From assembly GCA_029168955.1 (NCBI GenBank), contig JAPDOI010000369.1:310001-374000 (forward strand): 64,000 nt of DNA, read 5' to 3'. Positions 29,581 through 42,700 of this stretch are shown here, one piece after another. The notes beneath the pieces are model-generated. The model ran no database searches. It had not been told where the DNA came from and was given only the letters and a program-made list of their open reading frames with translations. A program made the position numbers and the translations under genes. The DNA is from Aplectana chamaeleonis (lineage: Eukaryota > Nematoda > Chromadorea > Rhabditida > Cosmocercidae). How positions within the stretch are numbered: the stretch's first letter is position 1; each line of letters opens with the position of its first letter.

Positions 29581-32500
29581 ATGTAAGAGTGCGCCGGACG
29601 CCATAGAAAGTGTGAGAGACCCATGTAAGAGCGCGCCGAACGCCATATAAAGTGTGCGGGACCCATGTAAGAGTGCGCCGGACGCCATAAGAAGTGTGCG
29701 GGACCCATGTAAGAGTGCGCCGGACGCCATATGAAGTGTGCGGGACCCATGTAAGAGTGCACCGGACGCCATATAAAGTGTGCGGGACCCATGTAAGAGT
29801 GCACCGGACGCCATATAAAGTGTGCGGGACCCATGTAAGAGTGCGCCGGACGCCATATGAAGTGTGCGGGACCCATGTAAGAGTGCACCGGACGCCATAT
29901 AAAGTGTGCGGGACCCATGTAAGAGTGCGCCGGACGCCATATGAAGTGTGCGGGACCCATGTAAGAGTGCGCCGGACGCCATATAGTGTGCGGAACCCAT
30001 GTAAGAGTGCGTCGGATGCCATAGAAAGTGTGAGAGACCCATGTAAGAGTGCGTCGGACGCCATAGAAAGTGTACGGGACCCATGTAAGAGTGCGTCGGA
30101 CACCATAGAAAGTGTGAGAGACCCATGTAAGAGTGCGCCGGACGCCATATAAAGTGTACGGGACCCATGTAAGAGTGCGTCGGACGCCATATGAAGTGTG
30201 CGGGACCCATGTAGGAGTGCGTTGGACGTCATATAAAGTGTGCGGGACCCATGTAGGAGTGCGTCGGACGCCACATAAAGTGTGCGTGACCCATGTAAGA
30301 GTGCACCGGACGCCATATGAAGTGTGCGGGACCCATGTTTGAGTGCGCCGGACGTCATATAAAGTGTGCGGGACCCATGAAAGAGCGCGCCGGACGTAAT
30401 ATAAAGTGTGCGGGACCCAAGTAAGAGTGCGCCGGACGCCATAGAAAATGTGCGGGATCCATGTAAGAGTGCGCCGGACGCCATATAAAGTGTGCGGGAC
30501 CCATGTAAGAGTGCGTCGGACGCCATAGAAAAGGTGAGAGACCCATGTAAGAGTGCGCCGGACGCCATATGAAGTGTGCGGGACCCATGTAAGAGTGCGC
30601 CGGACGCCATAGAAAATGTGCGGGATCCATGTAAGAGTGCGCCGGACGCCATATAAAGTGTGCGGGACCCATGTAGGAGTGCGCCGGACGCCACATAAAG
30701 TGTGCGTGACCCATGCAAGAGTGCGCCGGACGCCACATAAAGTGTGCGTGAACCATGTAAGAGTGCACCGGACGCCATATGAAGTGTGCGGGACCCATGT
30801 TTGAGTGCGCCGGACGCCATATAAAGTGTGCGGGACCAATGCAGGAGTGCGCCGGACGCCATATGAAGTGTGCGGGACCCATATAAGAGTGCGCCGGACG
30901 CCATATAAAGCGTGCGGGACCCATGTAAGAGTGCGCCGGACGCCATAGAAAGTGTGAGAGACCCATGTAAGAGTGCGCCGGACGCCATATGAAGTGTGCG
31001 GGACCCATATAAGAGTGCGCCGGACGCCATATAAAGCGTGCGGGACCCATGAAGGAATGCGCCGGACGCCATAGAAAGTGTGCGTAACCCATCTGAGAGT
31101 GCGCCGGACGCCATATAAAATGTGCGGGACCCATGTAAGAGTGCGCCGGACGCCATAAAAGTGTGCGGGACCCATGTAAGAGTGCGCCGGACGCCATATG
31201 AAGTGTGCGGGACCCATATAAGAGTGCGCCGGACGCCATATAAAGCGTGCGGGACCCATGTACGAGTGCGTCGGACGCCATAGAAAGTGTGGGAGACCTA
31301 TGTAAGAGTGCGCCGGACGCCATATAAAGTGTGCGGGACCCATGTAGGAGTGCGCCGGACGCCATATGAAGTGTGCGGGACCCATGTAAGAGTGCGCCGG
31401 ACGCCATATAAAGTGTGCGGGACCCATGTACGAGTGCGTCGGACGCCATAGAAAGTGTGAGAGACCCATGTAAGAGTGCGCCGGACGCCATATGAAGTGT
31501 GCGGGACCCATGTTAGAGTGCGCCGGACGCCATATGAAGTGTGCGGGACCCATGTAAGAGCGCGCCGAACGTCATAGAAAGTGTGAGAGACCCATGCGGG
31601 AGTGCGCCGGACGCCATACAAAATGTGCGGGATCCATGTAAGAGTGCGCCGGACGCCATATAAAGTGTACAGGACCCATGTAAGAGTGCGCCGGACGCCA
31701 TATAAAGTGTGCGGGACCCATGTAAGAGTGCGCCGGACGCCATATAAAGTGTGCGGGACCCATGTAAGAGTGCGCCGGACGCCATATAAAGTGTGCCGGA
31801 CCCATGCAAGAGCGCGCCGAACGACATATAAAGTGTGCGGGACCCATGTAAGAGTGCGCCGGACGCCATATGAAGTGTGCGGGACCCATGTAAGAGTGCA
31901 CCGGACGCCATATAAAGTGTGCGGGACCCATGGAAGAGTGCGCCGGACGCCATAGAAAGTGTGCGGGACCCGATTAAGAGTGCGTCGGACGCCATATAAA
32001 GTGTGGGGGACTCATGTAAGAGTGCACGGGCCGCCATATAAAGTGTGCGGGACCCATGTAAGAGTGCGCCGGACGCCATATGAAGGGTGCGGGACCCATG
32101 TAAGAGCGCGCCGGACGTCATATAAAGTGTGCGGGACCCATGTACGAGTGCGTCAGACGCCATAGAAAGTGTGAGAGACCCATGTAAGAGTGCGCCGGAC
32201 GCCATATGAAGTGTGCGGGACCCATGCGGGAGTGCGCCGGACGCCATAGAAAATGAGCGGGATCCATGTAAAAGTGCGCCGGACGCCATATAAAGTGTGT
32301 GGGAGCCATGCAGGAGTGCGCAGGACGCCATATAAAGTGTGCGGGACCCATGTACGAGTGCGTCGGACGCCATAGAAAGTGTGAGAGACCCATGTAAGAG
32401 TGCGCCGGACGCCATATGAAGTGTGCGGGACCCATGTAAGAGTGCGCCGGATGCCATATAAAGTGTGAGAGGTCCATGTAAGAGTGCGCCGCACGCCATA

Positions 32501-35500
32501 TAAAGTGTGCGGGACCCATATAAGAGTGCGCCGGGCGCCATATAAAGCGTGCGGGACCCATGTACGAGTGCGTCGGACGCCATAGAAAGTGTGAGAGACC
32601 TATGTAAAAGTGCGCCGGACGCCATATAAAGTGTGCGGGACCCATGTAGAGTGCGCCGGACGCAATAGAAAGTGTGAGAGACCCATGTAAGAGTGCGCCG
32701 GACGCCATATGATGTGTGCGGGACCCATGCGGGAGTGCGCCGGACGCCATATAAAGTATGCGGGGCCCATGTTAGAGCGCGCCGGACGTCATATAAAGTG
32801 TGCGGGACCCATGCGGGAGTGCGCCGGACGCCATAGAAAATGTGCAGAATGCATGTAAGAGTGCGCCGGACGCCATATAAAGTGTGCGGGACCCATGTAA
32901 GAGTGCGCCGGACGCCATATGAAGTGTGCGGGACCCATGTAAGAGTGCGCCGGACGCCATATAAAGTGTGCGGGACCCATGTAAGAGTGCGCCGGACGCC
33001 ATATAAAGTGTGCGGGACCCATGTAAGAGCGCGCCGAACGCCATATAAAGTGTGCGGGACCCATGTAAGAGGGCGCCGAACGCCATAAAAAGTGTGCGGG
33101 ACCCATGCGGGAGTGCGCCGGACGCCATAGAAAATGTGCGGGATCCATGTAAGAGTGCGCCGGACGTCATATAAAGTGTGCGGGACCCATGTACGAGTGC
33201 GTCGGACGCCATAGAAAGTGTGAGAGACCCATGTAAGAGTGCGCCGGACGCCATATGAAGTGTGCGGGACCCATGTAAGAGTGCACCGGACGCCATATAA
33301 AGTGTGCGGGACCCATGTAAGAGTGCGCCGGACGCCATATGAAGTGTGCGGGACCCATGTAAGAGTGCACCGGACGCCATATAAAGTGTGCGGGACGCAT
33401 GAAAGAGCGCGCCGGACGTCATATAAGGTGTGCTGGACCCATGTACGAGTGCGTCGGGCGCCATATAAAGTGTGAGAGACCCATGTAAGAGTGCGCCGGA
33501 CGCCATATGAAGTGTGCGGGACCCATGTAAGAGTGCGTTGGACGCCATATAAAGTGTGCGGGACCCATGTAAGAGCGCGCCGGACGTCATATAAAGTGTG
33601 CGGGATCCATGTAGGAGTGCGTCGGACGCCATAGAAAGTGTGCGGGATCCATGTAGGAGTGCGTCGGACGCCATAGAAAGTGTGAGAGACCCATGTAAGA
33701 GTGCGCCGAAGGCCATATAAAGTGTGCGGGACCCATGTAAGAGTGCGCCGGACGCCATATGAAGTGTGCCGGACCCATGTAAGAGTGCGCCGGACGCCAT
33801 ATAAAGTGTGCGGGACCCATGTAAGAGTGCGCCGGACGCCATATAAAGTGTGCGGGACCCATGTAAGAGTGCGCCGGACGCCATATGAAGTGTGCGGGAC
33901 CCATGTACGAGTGCGTCGGACGCCATAGAAAGTGTGAGAGACCTATGTAAAAGTGCGCCGGACGCCATATAAAGTGTGCGGGACCCATGCGGGAGTGCGC
34001 CGGACGCCATAGAAAATGTGCGGGATCCATGTAAGAGTGCGCCGGACGCCATATAAAGTGTGCGGGACCCATGTAAGAGTGCGCCGGACGCCATATAAAG
34101 TGTGAGAGACCCATGTAAGAGTGCGCCAGACGCCATATGAAGTGTGCGGGACCCATATAAGAGTGCGCCGGGCGCCATATAAAGCGTGCGGGACCCATGT
34201 ACGAGTGCGTCGGACGCCATAGAAAGTGTGAGAGACCTATGTAAAAGTGCGCCGGACGCCATATAAAGTGTGCGGGAGTCATGTAAGAGGGTCCCGGACG
34301 CCATATAAAGTGTGCGGGACCCATGTAGAGTGCGCCGGACGCAATAGAAAGTGTGAGAGACCCATGTAAGAGTGCGCCGGACGCCATATGATGTGTGCGG
34401 GACCCATGCGGGAGTGCGCCGGACGCCATATAAAGTATGCGGGGCCCATGTTAGAGCGCGCCGGACGTCATATAAAGTGTGCGGGACCCATGCGGGAGTG
34501 CGCCGGACGCCATAGAAAGTGTGAGAGGTCCATGTAAGAGTGCGCCGGACGCCATATAAAGTGTGAGACATCCATGTAAGAGTGCGCCGGACGCCATGTG
34601 AAGTGTGCGGGACCCATGTAAGAGTGCGCCGGACGCCATATAAAGTGTACTTGACCACTGTAAGAGTGCGCCGGACGCCATATAAAGTGTGTGGGAGCCA
34701 TGCAGGAGTGCGCCGGACGCCATATAAAGTGTGCGGGACTCATGTAAGAGTGCGCCGGACGCCATATAAAGCGTGCGGGACCCATGTACGAGTGCGTCGG
34801 ACGCCATAGAAAGTGTGAGAGACCTATGTAAAAGTGCGCCGGACGCCATATAAAGTGTGCGGGACCCATGTAGAGTGCGCCGGACGCAATAGAAAGTGTG
34901 AGAGACCCATGTAAGAGTGCGCCGGACGCCATATGAAGTGTGCGGGACCCATATAAGAGTGCGCCGGACGCCATATAAAGCGTGCGGGACCCATGTACGA
35001 GTGCGTCGGACGCCATATAAAGTGTGCGGGACTCATGTAAGAGTGGGCCGGACGCCATATAAAGCGTGCGGGACCCATGTACGAGTGCGTCGGACGCCAT
35101 AGAAAGTGTGAGAGACCTATGTAAGAGTGCGCCGGACGCCATATAAAGTGTGCGGGACCCATGTAGGAGTGCGCCGGACGCCATATGAAGTGTGCGGGAC
35201 CCATGTAAGAGTGCGCCGGACGCCATATAAAGTGTGTGGGAGCCATGCAGGAGTGCGCCGGACGCCATATAAAGTGTGCGGGACTCATGTAAGAGTGCGC
35301 CGGACGCCATATAAAGCGTGCGGGACCCATGTACGAGTGCGTCGGACGCCATAGAAAGTGTGATAGACCTATGTAAGAGTGCGCCGGACGCCAAATAAAG
35401 TGTGCGGGACCCTTGTAGGAGTGCGCCGGACGCCATATGAAGTGTGCGGGACCCATGTAAGAATGCGCCGGACGCCATATAAAGTGTACGGGACCCATGT

Positions 35501-36729
35501 AAGAGTGCGCCGGACGCCATAGAAAGTGAGAGACCCATGTAAGAGCGCGCCGGACGCCATATAAAGTGTATGGGACCCATGCAAGTGTGCGCCGGACGCC
35601 ATATAAAGTGTGCGGGACCCATGTAAGAGTGCGCCGGACGCCATATGAAGTGTGCGGGGCCCATGTAAGAGTGCGCCGGACGCCATGTAAAGTGTGCGGG
35701 ACCCATGTAAGAGCGCGCCGGACGTCATATAAAGTGTGCGGGGCCCATGCGGGAGTGCGCCGGACGCCATAGAAAATGTGGGCGATCCATGTAAGAGTGA
35801 GCCGGACGCCCTATAAAGTGTGCGGGACCCATGTAGGAGTGCGTTGGACGCCATAGAAAGTGTGAGAGACCCATGTAAGAGTGCGCCGGACGTCATATAA
35901 AGTGTGCGGGACCCATGTAGGAGTGCGTCGGACGCCATAGAAAGTGTGAGAGACCCATGTAAGAGTGCGCCGAACGCCGTATAAAGTGTGCGGGATCCAT
36001 GCAGGAGCGCGCCCAACGCCATATAAAGTGTGCGGGACCCATGTAAGAGTGCGTCGGACGCCATAGAAAGTGTGAGAGATCCATGTAAGAGTGCGCCGGA
36101 CGCCATATGAAGTGTGCGGGACCCATGTAAGAGTGCGCCGGACGCCATATGAAGTGTGCGGGACCCATGTAAGAGTGCGCCGGACGCCATATAAAGTGTG
36201 CGGGACCCATGTACGAGTGCGTCGGACGCCATAGAAAGTGTGAGAGACCCATGTAAGAGTGCGCCGGACGCCATATGAAGTGTGCGGGACCCATGTAAGA
36301 GTGCGCGGGACGCCATATAAAGTGTGCGGAACCCATGTAAGAGCGCGCCGGACGTAATATAAAGTGTGCGGGACCCATGCGGGAGTGCGCCGGACGCCAT
36401 AGAAAATGTGCGGGATCCATGTAAGAGTGCGTCGGACGCCATAGAAAGTGTGAGAGATCCATGTAAGAGTGCGCCGGACGCCATATGAAGTGTGCGGGAC
36501 CCATGTAATAGTGCGCCGGACGCCATATGAAGTGTGCGGGACCCATGTAAGTGTGCGCCGGACGCCAAATAAAGTGTGCGGGACCCATTTGGGAGTGCGC
36601 CGAACGCCATATAAAGTGTACGGGACCCATGTAAGAGTGCGCCGGACGCCATATAAAGTGTGCGGGACCCATGTAAGAGTGCGCCGGACGCCATATAAAG
36701 TGTGCGTGACCCATGTAAGAGTGCGCCGG

Positions 36730-39700
36730 ACGTAATATAAAGTGTGCGGGACCCATGTACGAGTGCGTCGGACGCCATAGAAAGTGTGAGAGACCCATGT
36801 AAGAGTGCGCCGGACGCCATATGAAGTGTGCGGGACCCATGTAAGAGTGCGCGGGACGCCATATAAAGTGTGCGGAACCCATGTAGGAGCGCGCCGGACG
36901 TAATATAAAGTGTGCGGGACCCATGCGGGAGTGCGCCGGACGCCATAGAAAATGTGCGGGATCCATGTAAGAGTGCGCCGGACGTCATATAAAGTGTGCG
37001 GGACCCATGTACGAGTGCGTCGGACGCCATAGAAAGTGTGAGAGACCCATGTAAGAGTGCGCCGGACGCCATATGAAGTGTGCGGGACCCATGTAAGAGT
37101 GCGCCGGACGCCATATAAAGTGTGCGGGACCCATGTAAGAGTGCGCCGGACGCCATATGAAGTGTGCGGGACCCATTTAAGAGTGCGCCGGACGCCATAT
37201 GAAGTGTGCGGGACCCATGCAAGAGCGCGCCGGACGTCATATAAGGTGTGCTGGACCCATGTACGAGTGCGTCGGACGCCATATAAAGTGTGAGAGACCC
37301 ATGTAAGAGTGCGCCGGACGCCATATGAAGTGTGCGGGATCCACGTAAGAGTGCGCCGCACGCCATATGAAGTGTGCGGGACCCATGTAAGAGCGCGCCG
37401 GACGTCATATAAGGTGGGCTGGACCCATGCACGAGTGCGTCGGACGCCATAGAAAGGGTGAGAGGTCCATGTAAGAGTGCGTCGGACGCCATAGAAAGTG
37501 TGAGAGATCCATGTAGGAGTGCGCCGGACGCCATATGAAGCGTGCGGGACCCATGTAAGAGTGCGCCGGACGCCATATAAAGTGTGCGGGACCCATGTAA
37601 GAGCGCGCCGAACGCCACATAAAATGTGCGGGATTCATGTAAGAGTGCGCCGGACGTCATATAAAGTGTGCGGGACCCATGCGGGAGTGCGCCGGACGCC
37701 ATAGAAAATGTGCGGGACCCATGTGGGAGTGCGCCGGACGCCATATAAAGTGTGCAGGACCCATGCAGGAGTGCGTCAGACGCCATAGAAAGTGTGAGAG
37801 ACCCATGTAAGAGTGCGTCGGACGCCATAGAAAGTGTGAGAGATCCATGTAAGAGTGCGCCGGACGCCATATGAAGTGTGCGGGACCCATGTAAGAGTGC
37901 GCCGGACGCCATATGAAGTGTGCGGGACCCATGTAAGAGTGCGCCGGACGCCATATAAAGTGTGCGGGACCCATGTACGAGTGCGTCGGACGCCATAGAA
38001 AGTGTGAGAGACCCATGTAAGAGCGCGCCGGACGCCATATAAAATGTGCGGGATTCATGTAAGAGTGCGCCGGACGCTATAGAAAGTGTGAGAGACCCAT
38101 GTAAGAGTGCGCCGGACGCCATATGAAGTGTGCGGGACCCATGTAAGAGTGCGCGGGACGCCATATAAAGTGTGCGGAACCCATGTAAGAGCGCGCCGGA
38201 CGTAATATAAAGTGTGCGGGACCCATGCGGGAGTGCACCGGACGCCATAGAAAGTGTGAGAGACCCATGTAAGAGTGCGCCGGACGCCATATAAAGTGTG
38301 CGGGACTCATGTACGAGTGCGTCGGACGCCATAGAAAGTGTGAGAGACCCATGTAAGAGTGCGCCGGACGCCATATGAAGTGTGCGGGACCCATGTAAGT
38401 GTGCGCCGGACGCCATATAAAGTGTGCGGGACCCATGTAAGAGCGCGCCGGACGCCATATAAAATGTGCGGGATTCATGTAAGAGTGCGCCGGACGCTAT
38501 ATAAAGTGTACGGGACCCATGTAAGAGTGCGCCGGACGCCATATAAAGTGTGCGTGACCCATTCAAGAGTGCGCCGGACGTCATATAAAGTGTGCTGGAC
38601 CCATGTACGAGTGCGTCGGACGCCATAGAAAGTGTGAGAGACCCATGTAAGAGTGCGCCGGACGCCATATGAAGTGTGCGGGACCCATGTAAGAGTGCGC
38701 GGGACGCCATATAAAGTGTGCGGAACCCATGTAAGAGCGCGCCGGACGTAATATAAAGTGTGCGGGACCCATGCGGGAGTGCGCCGGACGCCATAGAAAA
38801 TGTGCGGGATCCATGTAAGAGTGCGCCGGACGTCATATAAAGTGTGCGGGACCCATGTACAAGTGCGTCGGACGCCATAGAAAGTGTACGGGACCCATGA
38901 AGGAGTGCGCCGGACGCCATACAAAGTGTGCGGGACCCGTGCAAAAGTGCGCCGGACGAAATAAAAGTGTGCATGACCCATGTAAGAGTGCGTCGGACGC
39001 CATAGAAAGTGTGAGAGACCCATGTAAGAGTGCGCCGGACGCCATATGAAGTGTGCGGGACCCATGTAAGAGTGCGCCGGACGCCATATAAAGTGTGCGG
39101 GACCCATGTAAGAGTGCGTCGGACGCCATAGAAAGTGTGAGAGACCCATGTAAGAGTGCGCCGGACGCCATATGAAGTGTGCGGGACCCATGTAAGAGTG
39201 CGCGGGACGCCATATAAGGTGTGCGGAACCCATGTAAGAGCGCGCCGAACGCCATATAAAGTGTGCGGGACTCATGTAAGAGTGTCCCGGACGCCATAAA
39301 AATGTGCGGGGCCCATGTAAGGGTGCGCCGGACGCCATAGAAAGTGTGAGAGATCCATGTAAGAGTGCGCTGGACGCCATATGAAGTGTGCGGGACCCAT
39401 ATAAGAGTGCGCCGGACGCCATATAAAGCGTGCGGGACCCATGTAAGAGCGCGCCGGACGCCATATAAAATGTGCGGGATTCATGTAAGAGTGCGCCGTA
39501 CGCCATAAAAAGTGTGCGGGACCCATGTAAGAGTGCGCCGGACGCCATATAAAGTGTGCGTGACCCATGTAAGAGTGCGCCGGACGCCATATAAAGTGTG
39601 CGGGACCCATGTAAGAGTGCGCCGGACGCCATATGAAGTGTGCGGGACCCATGTAAGAGTGCGCCGGACGCCATATGAAGTGTGCGGGACCCATGTAAGA

Positions 39701-42700
39701 GTGCACCGGACGCCATATGAAGTGTGCGGAACCCATGTAAGAGTGCGCCGAACGTCATAAAAAGTGTGGGGGACCCATGTGGGAGTGCGCCGGACGCCAT
39801 AGAAAATGTGCAGAATGTATGTAAGAGTACGCCGGACGCCATATAAAGTGTGCGGGACCCATGTAAGAGTGCACCGGACGCCATATAAAGTGTGCGGGAC
39901 CCATGTAAGAGTGCGCCGGACGCCATATGAAGTGTGCGGGACCCATGTAAGAGTGCGCCGGACGCCATATAAAGTGTGCGGGACCCATGTAAGAGTGCAC
40001 CGGACGCCATATAAAGTGTGCGGGACCCATGTAAGAGTGCGCCGGACGCCATATGAAGTGTGCGGGACCCATGTAAGAGTGCGCCGGACGCCATATGAAG
40101 TGTGCGAGACCCATGTAAGAGTGCGCCGGACGCCATAGAAAGTGTGAGAGACCCATGTAAGAGTGCGCCGGACGCCATATGAAGTGTGCGGGACCCATGT
40201 AAGAGTGCGCGGGACGCCATATAAGGTGTGCGGAACCCATGTAAGAGCGCGCCGGACGTAATATAAAGTGTGCGGGACCCATGCGGGAGTGCGCCGGACG
40301 CCATAGAAAATGTGCGGGATCCATGTAAGAGTGCGTCGGACGCCATAGAAAGTGTGAGAGATCCATGTAAGAGTGCGCCGGACGCCATATGAAGTGTGCG
40401 GGACCCATGTAAGAGTGCGCCGGACGCCATATAAAGTGTGCGGGACCCATGTAAGAGCGCGCCGGACGCCATATAAAATGTGCGGGATTCATGTAAGAGT
40501 GCGCCGGACGCCATAAAAAGTGTGCGGGACCCATGTAGGAGTGCGTCGGACACCATAGAAAGTGTGAGAGACCCATGTAAGAGTGCGCCGGACGCCATAT
40601 AAAGTTTGCGGGACCCATGCACGAGTGCGTCGGACGCCATAGAAAGTGTGAGAGATCCATGTAAGAGTGCGTCGGACGCCATAGAAAGTGTGAGAGATCC
40701 ATGTAAGAGTGCGCCGGACGCCATATGAAGTGTGCGGGACCCATGTAAGAGTGCGCCGGACGCCATATGAAGTGTGCGGGACCCATGTAAGAGTGCGCCG
40801 GACGCCATATAAAGTGTGCGGGACCCATGTACGAGTGCGTCGGACGCCATAGAAAGTGTGAGAGACCCATGTAAGAGTGCGCCGGACGCCATATGAAGTG
40901 TGCGGGACCCATGTAAGAGTGCGCGGGAAGCCATATAAAGTGTGCGGAACCCATGTAAGAGCGCGCCGGACGTAATATAAAGTGTGCGGGACCCATGCGG
41001 GAGTGCGCCGGACGCCATAGAAAATGTGCGGGATCCATGTAAGAGTGCGTCGGACGCCATAGAAAGTGTGAGAGATCCATGTAAGAGTGCGCCGGACGCC
41101 ATATGAAGTGTGCGGGACCCATGTAAGAGTGCGCCGGACGCCATATAAAGTGTGCGGAACCCATGTAAGAGCGCGCCGAACGCCATAAGAAGTGTGCGGG
41201 ACCCATGTAAGAGTGCGCCGGACGCCACAGAAAATGTGCGGGATCCATGTAAGAGTGCGCCGGACGTCATATAAAGTGTGCGGGACCCATGTACAAGTGC
41301 GACGGACGCCATAGAAAGTGTGAGAGACCCATGTAAGAGTGCGCCGGACGCCATATGAAGTGTGCGGGACCCATGTAAGAGTGCGCCGGACGCCATATAA
41401 AGTGTGCGGGACCCATGTAAGAGTGCGTCGGACGCCATAGAAAGTGTGAGAGATCCATGTAAGAGTGCGCCGGACGCCATATGAAGTGTGCGGGACCCAT
41501 GTAAGAGTGCGCCGGACGCCATATGAAGTGTGCGAGACCCATGTAAGAGTGCGCCGGACGCCATAGAAAGTGTGAGAGACCCATGTAAGAGTGCGCCGGA
41601 CGCCATATGAAGTGTGCGGGACCCATGTAAGAGTGCGCCGGACGCCATATAAAGTGTGCGGGACCCATGTAAGAGTGCGCCGAACGTCATAAAAAGTGTG
41701 GGGGACCCATGTGGGAGTGCGCCGGACGCCATAGAAAATGTGCAGAATCCATGTAGGAGTGCGCCGGACGTGTAAGAGTGCGCCGGACGCCATATGACGT
41801 GTGCGGGACCCATGTAAGAGTGCGCCGGACGCCATATAAAGTGTGCGGAACCCATGTAAGAGCGCGCCGAACGCCATACAAAGTGTGCGGGACCCATGTA
41901 AGAGTGCGCCGTACGCCATAAAAAGTGTGCGGGACCCATGTAGGAGTGCGTCGGACACCATAGAAAGTGTGAGAGACCCATGTAAGAGTGCGCCGGACGC
42001 CATATAAAGTTTGCCGGACCCATGCACGAGTGCGTCGGACGCCATAGAAAGTGTGAGAGATCCATGTAAGAGTGCGTCGGACGCCATAGAAAGTGTGAGA
42101 GATCCATGTAAGAGTGCGCCGGACGCCATAGAAAGTGCGAGAGACCCATGTAAGAGTGCGCCGGACGCCATATGAAGTGTGCGGGACCCATGTAAGAGTG
42201 CGCCGGACGCCATATAAAGTGTGCGGGACCCATGTACGAGTGCGTCGGACGCCATAGAAAGTGTGAGAGACCCATGTAAGAGTGCGCCGGACGCCATATG
42301 AAGTGTGCGGGACCCATGTAAGAGTGCGCCGGATGCCATACAAAGTGTACGGGACCCATGTAAGAGCGCGCCGGACGTAATATAAAGTGTGCGGGACCCA
42401 TGCGGGAGTGCGCCGGACGCCATAGAAAATGTGCGGGATCCATGTAAGAGTGCGTCGGACGCCATAGAAAGTGTGAGAGATCCATGTAAGAGTGCGCCGG
42501 ACGCCATATGAAGTGTGCGGGACCCATGTAAGAGTGAGCCGGACGCCATATGAAGTGTGCGGGACCCATGTAAGTGTGCGCCGGACGCCATATAAAGTGT
42601 GCGGGACCCATGTAAGAGCGCGTCGGACGCCATATAAAATGTGCGGGATTCATGTAAGAGTGCGCCGGACGCTATATAAAGTGTACGGGACCCATGTAAG

